From contig NZ_LIPF01000001.1 in assembly GCF_001905385.1 (NCBI RefSeq), forward strand, positions 1,106,765-1,170,764: a stretch of 64,000 nt of DNA, given 5' to 3'. Source of the DNA: Streptomyces sp. CB02414. GTDB taxonomy: Bacteria > Actinomycetota > Actinomycetes > Streptomycetales > Streptomycetaceae. A program made the position numbers and the translations under genes. The notes under the pieces were generated by a model that saw only the letters and a program-made list of their open reading frames with translations, was not told the origin of the DNA and ran no database searches. Of this stretch, positions 35,367 to 43,472 are shown piece by piece (positions within the stretch are counted from its first letter, which is position 1; each line of letters opens with the position of its first letter).

Positions 35367-36935
35367 ATGCCCCCTTGTCATATACATGACCCCCGTGACC
35401 GCCGTCCCTTGCGACCGGGGCGCCGTCTGGCGCTACTCCTGAGCACCCTCCTCCTGGCCGTCCCGGCCCTCCTCCTGACGACCCTCACCCCGCAGCCCGC
35501 CGCAGCCGCGAGCGCGGCCGCGCCGCCGGTTCCCCTCCCCTCCCTCAGCGCGACCACCACCCAGGTCGCCTCCGGGCTGAGACGGCCCACCGCCCTCGTC
35601 GCCCCCGACGACGGCACGGACCGGCTCTTCATCGCCGAGAAGTCCGGCCGGGTCCGCGTCTACCACCCGGACACCGGCCTGGCCTCCGCCCCGCTCCTCG
35701 ACATCACCTCGTCCGTGGACGAGTCGGGCAACGAGCGCGGCCTGCTCGGCATCGCCCTCCCGCCGGACTTCGCCGACAGCCGGGACCTGTACCTGGCGTA
35801 CACCGCGCTGCCCGACGGCGCGGTCACCCTCGCCCGCTACCGGCTCGACGCGTCCCGCCTGGAGCCCCTGCTCGCGCAGCCGCACGCCGAGTACAGCAAT
35901 CACAACGGCGGCCAGCTCGCCTTCGGCCCCGACGGCAACCTGTACTGGAGCATCGGCGACGGCGGCGGCTCCGGGGACCCGTTCCGCTCGGGCCAGCGGC
36001 TGGACACCCTGCTGGGCAAGATCATGCGCATCGACGTGAGCCGCGCCTGCGCTCCGCTCGCGTACTGCGTCCCCGACGACAACCCCTTCGTCGACACCCC
36101 CGGGGCCCGCCCGGAGATCTGGCTGTACGGCCTGCGCAACCCGTGGCGCTTCTCCTTCGACCGCGCCGACGGCTCGATGTGGATCGGCGACGTCGGCCAG
36201 GGCCGCTGGGAGGAGATCGACCACCTCCCCGCCGGACAGGGCGGGCTGAACCTGGGCTGGTCCTGCTACGAGGGCCTGGAGAGGTTCGAGGGCGGCGACT
36301 GCGCGCCCGGCGGACAGTACACCGAGCCGGTATTCACCTACTCCCCGTACACCGGGGGCTGTTCGGTCATCGGGGGGCACGTCTACCGGGGCCGGGAGTA
36401 CGCCGATCTGGTCGGCGGCGTGTACATCGCCACCGACTACTGCTCGTCCACCGTGTGGGCGCTGCGTCCCGACGGCCTGGGCGGCTACGAGCAGGCCGAG
36501 ATCGGGGAGATGCCCACGCAGGTGACGTCGGTCGGTACGACCGTCGACGGGGAGTTCTACGTGGTCAACGACCTGCCGGGCGGCCTGCACCGCGTGTCGT
36601 TCGCACGGGAGGAGCCGACCTGCCGGGTGGACCGGACGGTGACCTCATGGGGTACCGGCACGACGGTCGACCTCACCGTCACCAACACGGGCGACACCCC
36701 GGTCAGCGGCTGGACGCTCGCGTTCCCGCTGCCCCTCGGGCAGACCGTCGTCTCCGACTGGAACACGGAGCTGACCCAGGGCAGCAACACGGTCTCGGCG
36801 GCCAACGCCCCGCACAACGCGGCGATCGCGCCGGGCGCGAGCGTCACGCTGGGCTACCTGGCGGAGCACACCGGGGACGCGTCGCCGCCACCGCGGTTCA
36901 CGCTCAACGGGGACGCGTGCGCGGTGGGCGGCTGA
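35367..36935 (+). CDS. Secreted PQQ-dependent sugar dehydrogenase with CBM2
   Basis: 522 aa from ATG 35367 (GAGGACC before it). The signal peptide (RRLALLLSTLLLAVPALLLT) ends around AAA. A six-bladed soluble glucose/sorbosone dehydrogenase propeller spans about 70-410: VASGLRRPTALVAPDDGTDR, HNGGQLAFGPDGNLYWSIGD, LYGLRNPWRFSFDRADGSMW. The last 100 residues are a CBM2-like domain (VTSWGTGTTVDLTVTNTGDT, SGWTLAFPLPLGQTV), usually binding cellulose or chitin. An oxidoreductase tethered to a cellulose-binding module could supply electrons to LPMOs such as the one at 21225; this partnership is an inference. Confidence 0.85.
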   Translation: MPPCHIHDPRDRRPLRPGRRLALLLSTLLLAVPALLLTTLTPQPAAAASAAAPPVPLPSLSATTTQVASGLRRPTALVAPDDGTDRLFIAEKSGRVRVYHPDTGLASAPLLDITSSVDESGNERGLLGIALPPDFADSRDLYLAYTALPDGAVTLARYRLDASRLEPLLAQPHAEYSNHNGGQLAFGPDGNLYWSIGDGGGSGDPFRSGQRLDTLLGKIMRIDVSRACAPLAYCVPDDNPFVDTPGARPEIWLYGLRNPWRFSFDRADGSMWIGDVGQGRWEEIDHLPAGQGGLNLGWSCYEGLERFEGGDCAPGGQYTEPVFTYSPYTGGCSVIGGHVYRGREYADLVGGVYIATDYCSSTVWALRPDGLGGYEQAEIGEMPTQVTSVGTTVDGEFYVVNDLPGGLHRVSFAREEPTCRVDRTVTSWGTGTTVDLTVTNTGDTPVSGWTLAFPLPLGQTVVSDWNTELTQGSNTVSAANAPHNAAIAPGASVTLGYLAEHTGDASPPPRFTLNGDACAVGG

Positions 36936-36992
36936 GCGGCCGACCCACCGGGCCGCGGACCCGCTGAGCCGCCGGGCGCCGGCCGCGCCCCG

Positions 36993-38450
36993 TCAGGCGT
37001 CGCCCCGCCCGAAGAGCGGCGCGAGCAGCAGCTGGGCGGCGCCCTCCGCCACCCCGCGTGTCCCGCCGGGCGCGACCCGCACCGGTACGGCGCCGTCCTG
37101 ACCGCCCTCGCGCCGGGCGCGGGCGTCCAGGACGGCGCCGACCCCGTGGACGAACGCCTCGGGTGCGGCGGCGACGGTACGGCCGCCGAGCAGGACCAGG
37201 TCGATGTCCAGCAGCCCGGCGAGGTTCGCGGCGCCCGTGCCCAGCACCCTGGCCGCCTCCGCGAGGTCACCGCGGGCGACGGCGGCCAGGCACAGGGCCT
37301 CGGTGCAGCCACGGGCGCCGCAGGTGCAGGGAGGGCCGTCCAGCTGGATCACCTGATGCCCGAACTCGCCCGCGCCGGTCCGGGCGCCCCGGTGCACGCC
37401 TCCGCCGATCACGAGACCGGCGCCGAGTCCCGTACCGAGGTGCAGGTAGGCGAACGAGCCGCCCTCGCCGCCGACCGCGAGGCCGAGCGCCGCCGCGTTG
37501 GTGTCCTTGTCGACGACGACCGGCAGCCCGAGCCGCCGCGCCAGCGCGTCCCGCAACGGGAACCCGTCCCACTCCGGGAAACCGGTGACGCGGTGCAGCA
37601 CGCCCCGGACGTGGTCGAGCGGGCCGGGGAGAGCGACACCGAGACCGAGCAGACCGGGGACGGCGGCAAGCACGCCGTCGGGTGGTGACGGGGTGCCGGG
37701 CGACGGTGGCGCGGCGCCGGGCGACGGTGGCGCGGCGCCGGGCGACGGTGGCGCGGCGCCGGGCGACGGTGGCGGAAAGCCACCTGACGGCGCCGGAGTA
37801 CCGCCGGACAACTGCGGAAGGCCGCCCGACGGCGCCGGAGTACCGCCCGACGACAGCGGAAAGCCACCCGACGGCGCCGGAGTACCGCCCGACAACTGCG
37901 TAAGGCCGCCCAAGACTGGCGGGGCGCCACCCGCCGACCGCGACGACACCCCGCCCTCCGTCACCCCCAGCGCACCCGCGACCAGTTCCCGCGCCGCCCG
38001 CGCCACCGCCTCCACCACGGCCGGTGCCCCCGCCCCCAGATCCAGCGCGGAACGCCGCTCCCCCACCACGGCACCGTCGAGATCGACCAGCACCGCCCGC
38101 AGCTCGTCCCGGTCCAGGTGCACGCCGATCGCGTGGCCCGCCTCGGGGACCAGGCGCAGTACCGTACGCGGCTTGCCTCCCGTGGACGCACGGCGTCCCG
38201 CCTCGGTGGCGAGGCCGTCCTCCCGGAGCCGGGCGGTGATCTTGCTGACCGCCTGCGGGGTGAGCCCGGTCCGCTCGGCGAGCTCGAGCCGGCTGATCCC
38301 GCCGGCACCGGCGGTGCGCAGCAGGTCGAGCACCAGCGCGGTGTTGTGGCTGCGCAGGGCGAGCAGATTGGCCCCGCCCCCGGCCCCCAGCACCCCGGCC
38401 CCCCCGGGGACCGCGCCCGTACCCGTTCCTCCTCCGCTGCTCCTCTTCAC
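36993..38450 (-). CDS. ROK family transcriptional repressor with in-domain repeats
   Basis: 485 aa, about 80 longer than usual. A MarR-like winged helix (AGGISRLELAERTGLTPQAV) precedes a ROK domain: GHAIGVHLDRDELRAVLVDL, KDTNAAALGLA, HLGTGLGAGLVIGGG and the zinc-type CTCGARGCTEALC. Between about residues 165 and 250 lies an insertion made of three 14-residue GGTPAPSG-type and four 7-residue SPGAAPP repeats. It starts at GTG 38450 with GGGGGC. It is divergent from a Gfo/Idh/MocA gene with a strong operator-like repeat at 38474-38500, so it probably represses both. The ligand is likely a sugar. Confidence 0.88.
   Translation of the reverse strand: MKRSSGGGTGTGAVPGGAGVLGAGGGANLLALRSHNTALVLDLLRTAGAGGISRLELAERTGLTPQAVSKITARLREDGLATEAGRRASTGGKPRTVLRLVPEAGHAIGVHLDRDELRAVLVDLDGAVVGERRSALDLGAGAPAVVEAVARAARELVAGALGVTEGGVSSRSAGGAPPVLGGLTQLSGGTPAPSGGFPLSSGGTPAPSGGLPQLSGGTPAPSGGFPPPSPGAAPPSPGAAPPSPGAAPPSPGTPSPPDGVLAAVPGLLGLGVALPGPLDHVRGVLHRVTGFPEWDGFPLRDALARRLGLPVVVDKDTNAAALGLAVGGEGGSFAYLHLGTGLGAGLVIGGGVHRGARTGAGEFGHQVIQLDGPPCTCGARGCTEALCLAAVARGDLAEAARVLGTGAANLAGLLDIDLVLLGGRTVAAAPEAFVHGVGAVLDARARREGGQDGAVPVRVAPGGTRGVAEGAAQLLLAPLFGRGDA
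37690..37914. repeat. Tandem repeats inside the ROK gene (4 x 21 nt and 3 x 42 nt)
   Basis: Two arrays adjoin. From about 37698 the 21-nt unit GGGCGACGGTGGCGCGGCGC(C) occurs four times, the last diverging. From about 37788 a 42-nt unit starting GACGGCGCCGGAGTACCGCC occurs three times. Both units are multiples of three, so the reading frame survives copy-number change. Confidence 0.9.
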
Positions 38451-38473
38451 GCCCCCATTGTCCCCGGCGCTTG

Positions 38474-38500
38474 CACTTTGGCAACACCGTTGCGAAAGTG
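38474..38500. promoter_or_regulatory. 27-bp operator between ROK repressor and oxidoreductase genes
   Basis: CACTTTGGCAAC and GTTGCGAAAGTG are 12-nt arms, with one mismatch, around an ACC spacer. It lies in the 56-bp gap between the divergent starts (38450 and 38507), directly over the upstream region of both. ROK/NagC regulators bind such TTTxGCAA-type AT-rich inverted repeats. Strong positional and sequence support, not tested. Confidence 0.75.
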
Positions 38501-38506
38501 GAGGAC

Positions 38507-39586
38507 ATGACTGGTACTCCTCCCGGCAGCCCCCTGCGCGTCGGCCTCGTCGGCTACGGACTCGCGGGCTCCGTCTTCCACGCCCCGCTGATCGCCGCCA
38601 CCGAGGGCCTGGTCCTGGACACGGTGGTCACCTCGAACGCCGACCGGCAGCAGCAGGCCCGCGCCGAGTTCCCGGACGTACGGACCGTCGCCACCCCCGA
38701 CGAGCTGTTCGACCGGGCCGCCGAGCTGGACCTCGTCGTCATCGCGTCGCCGAACAAGACGCACGTACCGCTCGCGACGCGGGCCCTGGAGGCCGGCCTG
38801 CCGGTCGTGGTGGACAAGCCGGTCGCGGGCACGGCGGCCGAGGCGCGGGAGCTGGCGGCGCTGGCCGAGGAGCGCGGCCTGCTGCTCTCCGTCTTCCAGA
38901 ACCGCCGCTGGGACAACGACTTCCTGACCCTGCGCAAGCTGCTCACCGAGGGCGCCCTGGGCGACGTATGGCGCTTCGAGTCCCGTTTCGAGCGCTGGCG
39001 GCCGAAGCCGAAGGGGGGCTGGCGCGAGTCCGGCGACCCGGCGGAGATCGGCGGTCTCCTGTACGACCTCGGCAGCCACGTCGTCGACCAGGCCCTCGTC
39101 CTGTTCGGCCCGGCCACGCAGGTGTACGCCGAGTCGGTCGTGCGGCGCGCGGGCGCCGAGGCGGACGACGACACGTTCATCGCGATCACGCACGCGAACG
39201 GCGTCCGCTCCCACCTCTACGTCTCCTCCACCGCCGCCCAGCTCGGCCCGCGCTTCCGCGTCCTCGGCTCGAAGGCCGGGTACGTCAAGCACGGCCTGGA
39301 CCCGCAGGAGGCGGCGCTGCGCGAGGGCAAGCGGCCCGGCCCCGGCTGGGGCGAGGAGGACGAGTCGCTGTGGGGCCGGGTGGGCGCCGGGGAGTCCCCG
39401 GTGACCGGCGGCGGAAGCGTGGCGGCGACCGTGCCGGGCGACTACCCCGCGTACTACGCGGCGGTGGCGAGTGCCCTGCGCGAGGGCGGCCCGAACCCGG
39501 TCGGCGCCCGTGAGGCGGCCGCCGCCCTGGACGTACTGGAGGCGGCCCGCAAGTCCGCCCGCGACGGAGTGGCGGTGGCCCTGTGA
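38507..39586 (+). CDS. Gfo/Idh/MocA family NAD(P)-dependent oxidoreductase
   Basis: 359 aa from ATG 38507. The Rossmann start is LRVGLVGYGLAGSVFHAPLI (GxGxxG), then the catalytic EKP-equivalent VVDKPVAG, and the domain 2 strand WRFESRFERWRPKPKGGWRE. Relatives oxidise sugars, inositols or their lactones. It is controlled by the divergent ROK repressor across the 38474-38500 repeat. The stop overlaps the next gene by 4 nt. The exact sugar is not readable. Confidence 0.88.
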   Translation: MTGTPPGSPLRVGLVGYGLAGSVFHAPLIAATEGLVLDTVVTSNADRQQQARAEFPDVRTVATPDELFDRAAELDLVVIASPNKTHVPLATRALEAGLPVVVDKPVAGTAAEARELAALAEERGLLLSVFQNRRWDNDFLTLRKLLTEGALGDVWRFESRFERWRPKPKGGWRESGDPAEIGGLLYDLGSHVVDQALVLFGPATQVYAESVVRRAGAEADDDTFIAITHANGVRSHLYVSSTAAQLGPRFRVLGSKAGYVKHGLDPQEAALREGKRPGPGWGEEDESLWGRVGAGESPVTGGGSVAATVPGDYPAYYAAVASALREGGPNPVGAREAAAALDVLEAARKSARDGVAVAL

Positions 39587-40065
39587 GCCCCTCCCCCGAC
39601 ACCGCCGCCCCGACCGTGGACGAACTGGAGGCGCAGGAACGCCGCCTGGTCTTCCGCCGGTTCACCCACGACGACGCGTGGGCGCTGGGCTCCCTCCTGG
39701 TCGAGCTGGCCCGGGAGCGCGAGGCGCCGGTCGCCATCGACATCCACCGGGCCGGCCAGCAGCTCTTCCACGCGGCCCTGCCAGGCTCGACCCCCGACAA
39801 CGACGCCTGGATCGCCCGCAAGCGCCGCGTGGTGGAGCGGTACGGTTCCGCGTCCTACCTGGTCGGTTCCCGTTTCCGGGCCAAGGGCACGACGTTCGAG
39901 GAGTCCTCGCGCCTCGACCCCGACACGTACGCGGCGCACGGCGGCTCCTTCCCGGTCACCGTGGCCGGCGTCGGAGTGGTCGGCGCGGTGACGGTGTCCG
40001 GTCTGCCGCAGGTGGAGGACCACCGCCTGGTGGTGGAGGCGCTGGAACGCTTCCTGGGCGAGTAG
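39583..40065 (+). CDS. UPF0303 / heme-degrading-domain (HbpS-like) protein
   Basis: 160 aa, GTG 39583 overlapping the oxidoreductase stop (GTGA). Conserved family segments: LVFRRFTHDDAWALGSLLVE, PVAIDIHRAGQQLFHAALPG and GSFPVTVAGVGVVGAVTVSG. The fold is that of GlcG/HbpS proteins, some of which bind heme or act with sugar-acid enzymes. Being in an operon with a sugar-type oxidoreductase, an auxiliary role in the same sugar pathway is likely. Confidence 0.8.
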   Translation: MSPSPDTAAPTVDELEAQERRLVFRRFTHDDAWALGSLLVELAREREAPVAIDIHRAGQQLFHAALPGSTPDNDAWIARKRRVVERYGSASYLVGSRFRAKGTTFEESSRLDPDTYAAHGGSFPVTVAGVGVVGAVTVSGLPQVEDHRLVVEALERFLGE

Positions 40066-40175
40066 GACCTCTCCAGGCCCGCTCCCCGTGTGGTCGGGGA
40101 ATCAGCGGTGGGTACCCGTGGTTGGCAGGCAGGTACGCAGGATGATCACGGTGCCCACCGGAGGGATCTCAACCG

Positions 40176-41057
40176 ATGAACGACGCGACGGCTTCACCGA
40201 AGGGTCTCAAGGAATCGGTCGGACGGTACGGCGTGTGGAGCGCGGCCCTGCGCGCCGACGACCCGGAGCGCCGTGACGAACGGGCCGGGGCCGTCGCCGA
40301 GCTGGAACGGCTCGGGTTCGGCGCCGTGTGGCTGGGCGGCAACACCTCCGCCCAGGACGCGGCCCCGCTGATCGAGGCGAGTGAGCGCATCGTCGTCGGC
40401 ACCAGCATCCAGAGCATCTGGGAGCACCAGGCCTCCGAGACCGCGGCCCGCTTCGCCGAGCTGGAGGTGGCCCACCCCGGCCGCTTCGTGCTCGGCCTCG
40501 GCGTGAGCCACGGCCTCCGCGTGGAGGGCTACAGCCGCCCGTACTCGACGATGGTCGGCTACCTCGACCACCTCGACAAGGCGGGCGTGCGGCCCGGCCA
40601 CCGCGTGCTGGCGGCGCTCGGCCCGAAGATGCTGGAGCTGTCCCGGGACCGGGCGGCGGGCGCGATCCCGTACCTGGTCACCCCCGAGCACACGGCGCAG
40701 GCCCGCGAGCGGCTGGGCGGGGGCCCGTTGCTGGCCCCGGAGTTCAAGGTGGTCCTCGAATCCGACCCGTCCCGGGCCCGCGCGACCGCCCGCGCCTACC
40801 TCGGCCGCTACCTGGAGCTCCCGAACTACACCAGGAACTTCCTCAACCTCGGCTTCACCGACGCCGACGTCACCGGCGGCGGCAGCGACCGCCTCATCGA
40901 CGCCGTCTTCGCCTGGGGCGACGAGTCCACGATCCGCACCCGCGTCGACGCCTTCCACGACGCGGGCGCGGACCATGTCGCCCTCCAGCTGGTGGAGGAC
41001 GACATGACGTCCCTGCCCAGGGAGGGCTGGCGCCGGCTGGCTTCACTACTGACGTGA
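40176..41057 (+). CDS. LLM class F420-dependent oxidoreductase
   Basis: 293 aa from ATG 40176 (CCGGAGGG upstream). It belongs to the luciferase-like superfamily, in the short F420-type subgroup with unknown substrate: YGVWSAALRADDPERRDERA at the N-terminus, RIVVGTSIQSIWEHQASETA, and GRFVLGLGVSHGLRVEGYSR. No partner gene is adjacent. Confidence 0.82.
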   Translation: MNDATASPKGLKESVGRYGVWSAALRADDPERRDERAGAVAELERLGFGAVWLGGNTSAQDAAPLIEASERIVVGTSIQSIWEHQASETAARFAELEVAHPGRFVLGLGVSHGLRVEGYSRPYSTMVGYLDHLDKAGVRPGHRVLAALGPKMLELSRDRAAGAIPYLVTPEHTAQARERLGGGPLLAPEFKVVLESDPSRARATARAYLGRYLELPNYTRNFLNLGFTDADVTGGGSDRLIDAVFAWGDESTIRTRVDAFHDAGADHVALQLVEDDMTSLPREGWRRLASLLT

Positions 41058-41072
41058 GTGAAACGCGTCCCA

Positions 41073-41102
41073 CAGGGGCGCGGGGAACGGCGCGACCAGC
41101 CA
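41073..41102. repeat. Streptomycete-type intergenic repeat
   Basis: AGGGGCGCGGGGAACGGCGC followed by GACCAGCC resembles a family of short repeats found between genes throughout Streptomyces chromosomes (recalled). A relative with CCCCGCGCCCC lies at about 28739. Confidence 0.5.
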
Positions 41103-41145
41103 CAACACACCGCAAGCCGCCCACGCAACCCCCGCCCCACCCCCC

Positions 41146-42003
41146 TTAGGCGCTCTTGAGCTCCTGCCTCTGCCGCCCGAGCCCCTCCACCTCCAGCTCC
41201 ACGACATCCCCCGCCCGCAGATACGGCTTCGGCTCGGGCTGCCCCATCGCCACCCCCGCCGGCGTCCCGGTGTTGATGACGTCACCGGGGCGCAGCACCA
41301 TGAACTGGCTGACGTACCGCACGACCTCCCCCACTGGGAAGATCTGGTCCGCCGTCGTCCCGTCCTGCTTCAGCTCCCCGTTCACCCACAGCCGCAGCGA
41401 CAGCCGCTGCGGGTCGGGCACCTCGTCGGCGGTGACCAGCCACGGGCCCAGCGGGTTGAACGTCTCGCAGTTCTTCCCCTTGTCCCAGGTGCCGCCCCGC
41501 TCGATCTGGAACTCCCGCTCGGACACGTCGTGCGAGACGGTGTACCCGGCGACGCAGGCGAGCCCCTCCTCGGCCGACCCCAGGTAGCGGGCCGTACGCC
41601 CGATCACGACCGCCAGCTCCACCTCCCAGTCGGTCTTGACGGAGCCGCGCGGCACGAGCACCGTGTCGTCCGGCCCGACCACGGTGTCCGGCGCCTTGAA
41701 GAAGACGACGGGCTCGGCGGGCGGCTCGGCCCCGGTCTCCCGGGCGTGGTCGTGGTAGTTGAGCCCGATGCACACGATCTTCCCGATACGCCCCACGGGC
41801 GGACCGACGCGCAGCCCGGTCGCGTCCAGAGCGGGCAGCTCACCAGCCGCGGCCGCGGACCGTACCCGCTCCAACGCGGCATCGTCGGCGAGCAGTGCCC
41901 CGTCGACGTCCGTCACCACGCCCGACAGGTCTCGCAGGGTTCCGTCGGCGTCGAGCAGCGCGGGCCGCTCGGACCCCGACGTACCGACTCGCAACAGCTT
42001 CAT
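41146..42003 (-). CDS. Fumarylacetoacetate hydrolase family protein
   Basis: 285 aa from ATG 42003. FAH fold: GKIVCIGLNYHDHARETGAE (catalytic His region), PVVFFKAPDTVVGPDDTVLV, then metal ligands DWEVELAVVIG (Glu/Glu) and GYTVSHDVSERE (Asp), and FPVGEVVRYVSQFMVLRPGD, ending GTPAGVAMG. Relatives hydrolyse or decarboxylate ring-cleavage products such as acylpyruvates (Mg2+ dependent). Single gene. Confidence 0.9.
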   Translation of the reverse strand: MKLLRVGTSGSERPALLDADGTLRDLSGVVTDVDGALLADDAALERVRSAAAAGELPALDATGLRVGPPVGRIGKIVCIGLNYHDHARETGAEPPAEPVVFFKAPDTVVGPDDTVLVPRGSVKTDWEVELAVVIGRTARYLGSAEEGLACVAGYTVSHDVSEREFQIERGGTWDKGKNCETFNPLGPWLVTADEVPDPQRLSLRLWVNGELKQDGTTADQIFPVGEVVRYVSQFMVLRPGDVINTGTPAGVAMGQPEPKPYLRAGDVVELEVEGLGRQRQELKSA

Positions 42004-42169
42004 GTACCCAACTCCTCGATCGCGGGCCGGCCCGCCCGATGAGTGCGACCTGGGTGCGGCAGTGACGCGACGACATCGGAGGACTGTTCGATCCTCCAAG
42101 GTCCCGTTCCACTCCGCAATACCCCGTTCACGTACTGGACCGTAGCCACGCCCCGGGGGCGGGCCGCGC

Positions 42170-42886
42170 TCAGCGGTAGAGCACGGCCCGCTCGACGGCG
42201 CTCCACGTCGTACTGGTGACCACGTACAGCGCGGCGGCCAGCGGTACGACGGCCACGGTGACGAGCGTGAAGAAGGACATGAACGGCATGACCTTGGTGA
42301 CCGCGCCGAGCCCCGGCACGGGCTCCCCGTCACCGGCTGACGGCAGCACCGGCCGGTCGGCCATCGTCCGCTTGGTGAGCCGGTAGCTGAAGGCGGCGAC
42401 CCCCGCGACCACGGCGAACAGCACCGCGTACACGACCCCCGCACCGCCGACAACCCCGCCGTCGCCGAGCGCGTCCGCCCACCGCCCGCCGAGCGGAGCG
42501 GCGAGGAGCCGGTGCGAGAGCAGTTCGTTGGCCTGCCCGCCGATCGTGGAACTGGAGAAGAGGTGGTAGAGCAGGAAGAAAGCCGGAATCTGGCACAGAC
42601 TCGGCAGGCACCCCGACAGCGGCGACACCTTCTCCTCGGCGTGCAGTTCGAGCACGGCCCGCTGAAGCCTCTCCGGGTCCTTCGCATGCTTGCGACGCAG
42701 CTCGGCGACCCTCGGCTGGAGCGCGGTGCGCGCCTTCTGCCCGCGCGCGGCGACCCGGGACAGCGGGTGGACGAGGAGTCGTACGAGGGCGGTGAACAGG
42801 ACGATGGCGGCGGCCGCGGCGGAGGCGCCGAACAGCGGCTGGAGCAGGTCGGCGAGGCGCTCGACCAGGCTGGCGAAAACGGACAT
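42170..42886 (-). CDS. YidC/Oxa1 family membrane insertase (second copy)
   Basis: 238 aa from ATG 42886. The first helix is SAAAAAIVLFTALVRLLVHP and an amphipathic Arg-rich loop follows (RVAARGQKARTALQPRVAEL). The 60KD_IMP core is KVSPLSGCLPSLCQIPAFFL with further helices. Conserved Arg in the groove (ALVRLLVHPLS) is present. It is shorter than the main YidC and lies next to a DUF6412 gene, not to rnpA/rpmH, so this is an accessory insertase. The upstream small membrane gene is co-directional. Confidence 0.88.
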   Translation of the reverse strand: MSVFASLVERLADLLQPLFGASAAAAAIVLFTALVRLLVHPLSRVAARGQKARTALQPRVAELRRKHAKDPERLQRAVLELHAEEKVSPLSGCLPSLCQIPAFFLLYHLFSSSTIGGQANELLSHRLLAAPLGGRWADALGDGGVVGGAGVVYAVLFAVVAGVAAFSYRLTKRTMADRPVLPSAGDGEPVPGLGAVTKVMPFMSFFTLVTVAVVPLAAALYVVTSTTWSAVERAVLYR

Positions 42887-42991
42887 GGGTGAGTGAGCCC
42901 TCCGGGGGTCTCGTCGTGCCGGGGTGAGGTGGAACGGCGGCATGACGACACGACCCGCGCGGGGAAAGTGCCCTGGATGGGGGGAAGTGCC

Positions 42992-43312
42992 CTACGCGGC
43001 GGTCGCCGGGAGGGCGTGTCCGGGTGCCCGGGGCCGGCGGCGGCCGGGGGCGTCGGGATCGCGTTGGGGCAGGAAGGCCGTACGCAGGTCCCGGTCCCTG
43101 ATGGCCGTGCGCACCCGGGTGCGCGGCACGGCGGGCGCGCAGCGCGCCGCGATGACGGCACAGACGGCGAGCGCGGAACCGACGGCGGCGGTCGCGGCGA
43201 GCGCGACGGCGGCGGAGAGGCTGCCGAGGTCGACGGCGGCGACGGGCAGGACCACGAGGAGCAGCACGAGCACCGCACGGGACACCCGAACCACGGTCCG
43301 TCCCCGGCTCAT
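42992..43312 (-). CDS. DUF6412-like small membrane protein
   Basis: 106 aa from ATG 43312, preceded by GGGGAGGGGCG. Two hydrophobic segments (VLVLLLVVLPVAAVDLGSLS and AATAAVGSALAVCAVIAA) precede an Arg/Pro tail. It is 105 bp upstream of the accessory yidC homologue on the same strand and probably in its operon. Function unknown; the family assignment is by position and profile only. Confidence 0.7.
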   Translation of the reverse strand: MSRGRTVVRVSRAVLVLLLVVLPVAAVDLGSLSAAVALAATAAVGSALAVCAVIAARCAPAVPRTRVRTAIRDRDLRTAFLPQRDPDAPGRRRPRAPGHALPATAA

Positions 43313-43472
43313 CCGCGCCCCTCCCCTCGGCTCACTCCCACACATACGTTCGCCCCAGTTATACAGGAGCCGTACGCGGGCCGGTATCGCCCCCGGGGCC
43401 CGACCGCACATCCCCGGCCCCTGCCCCCGGGGCCCCTCACCATCGCCACCTCACGGCAGTACGGTGTCCTCC

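Noticed and set aside
37690..37914. CRISPR-like array
   Set aside because: Repeats are contiguous without unique spacers and lie in frame in a coding gene.
37498..39513. A 671-codon plus-strand frame across the ROK gene and oxidoreductase
   Set aside because: It contains the reverse of the repeat array and no recognisable domain; the ROK and Gfo/Idh/MocA frames explain the DNA.
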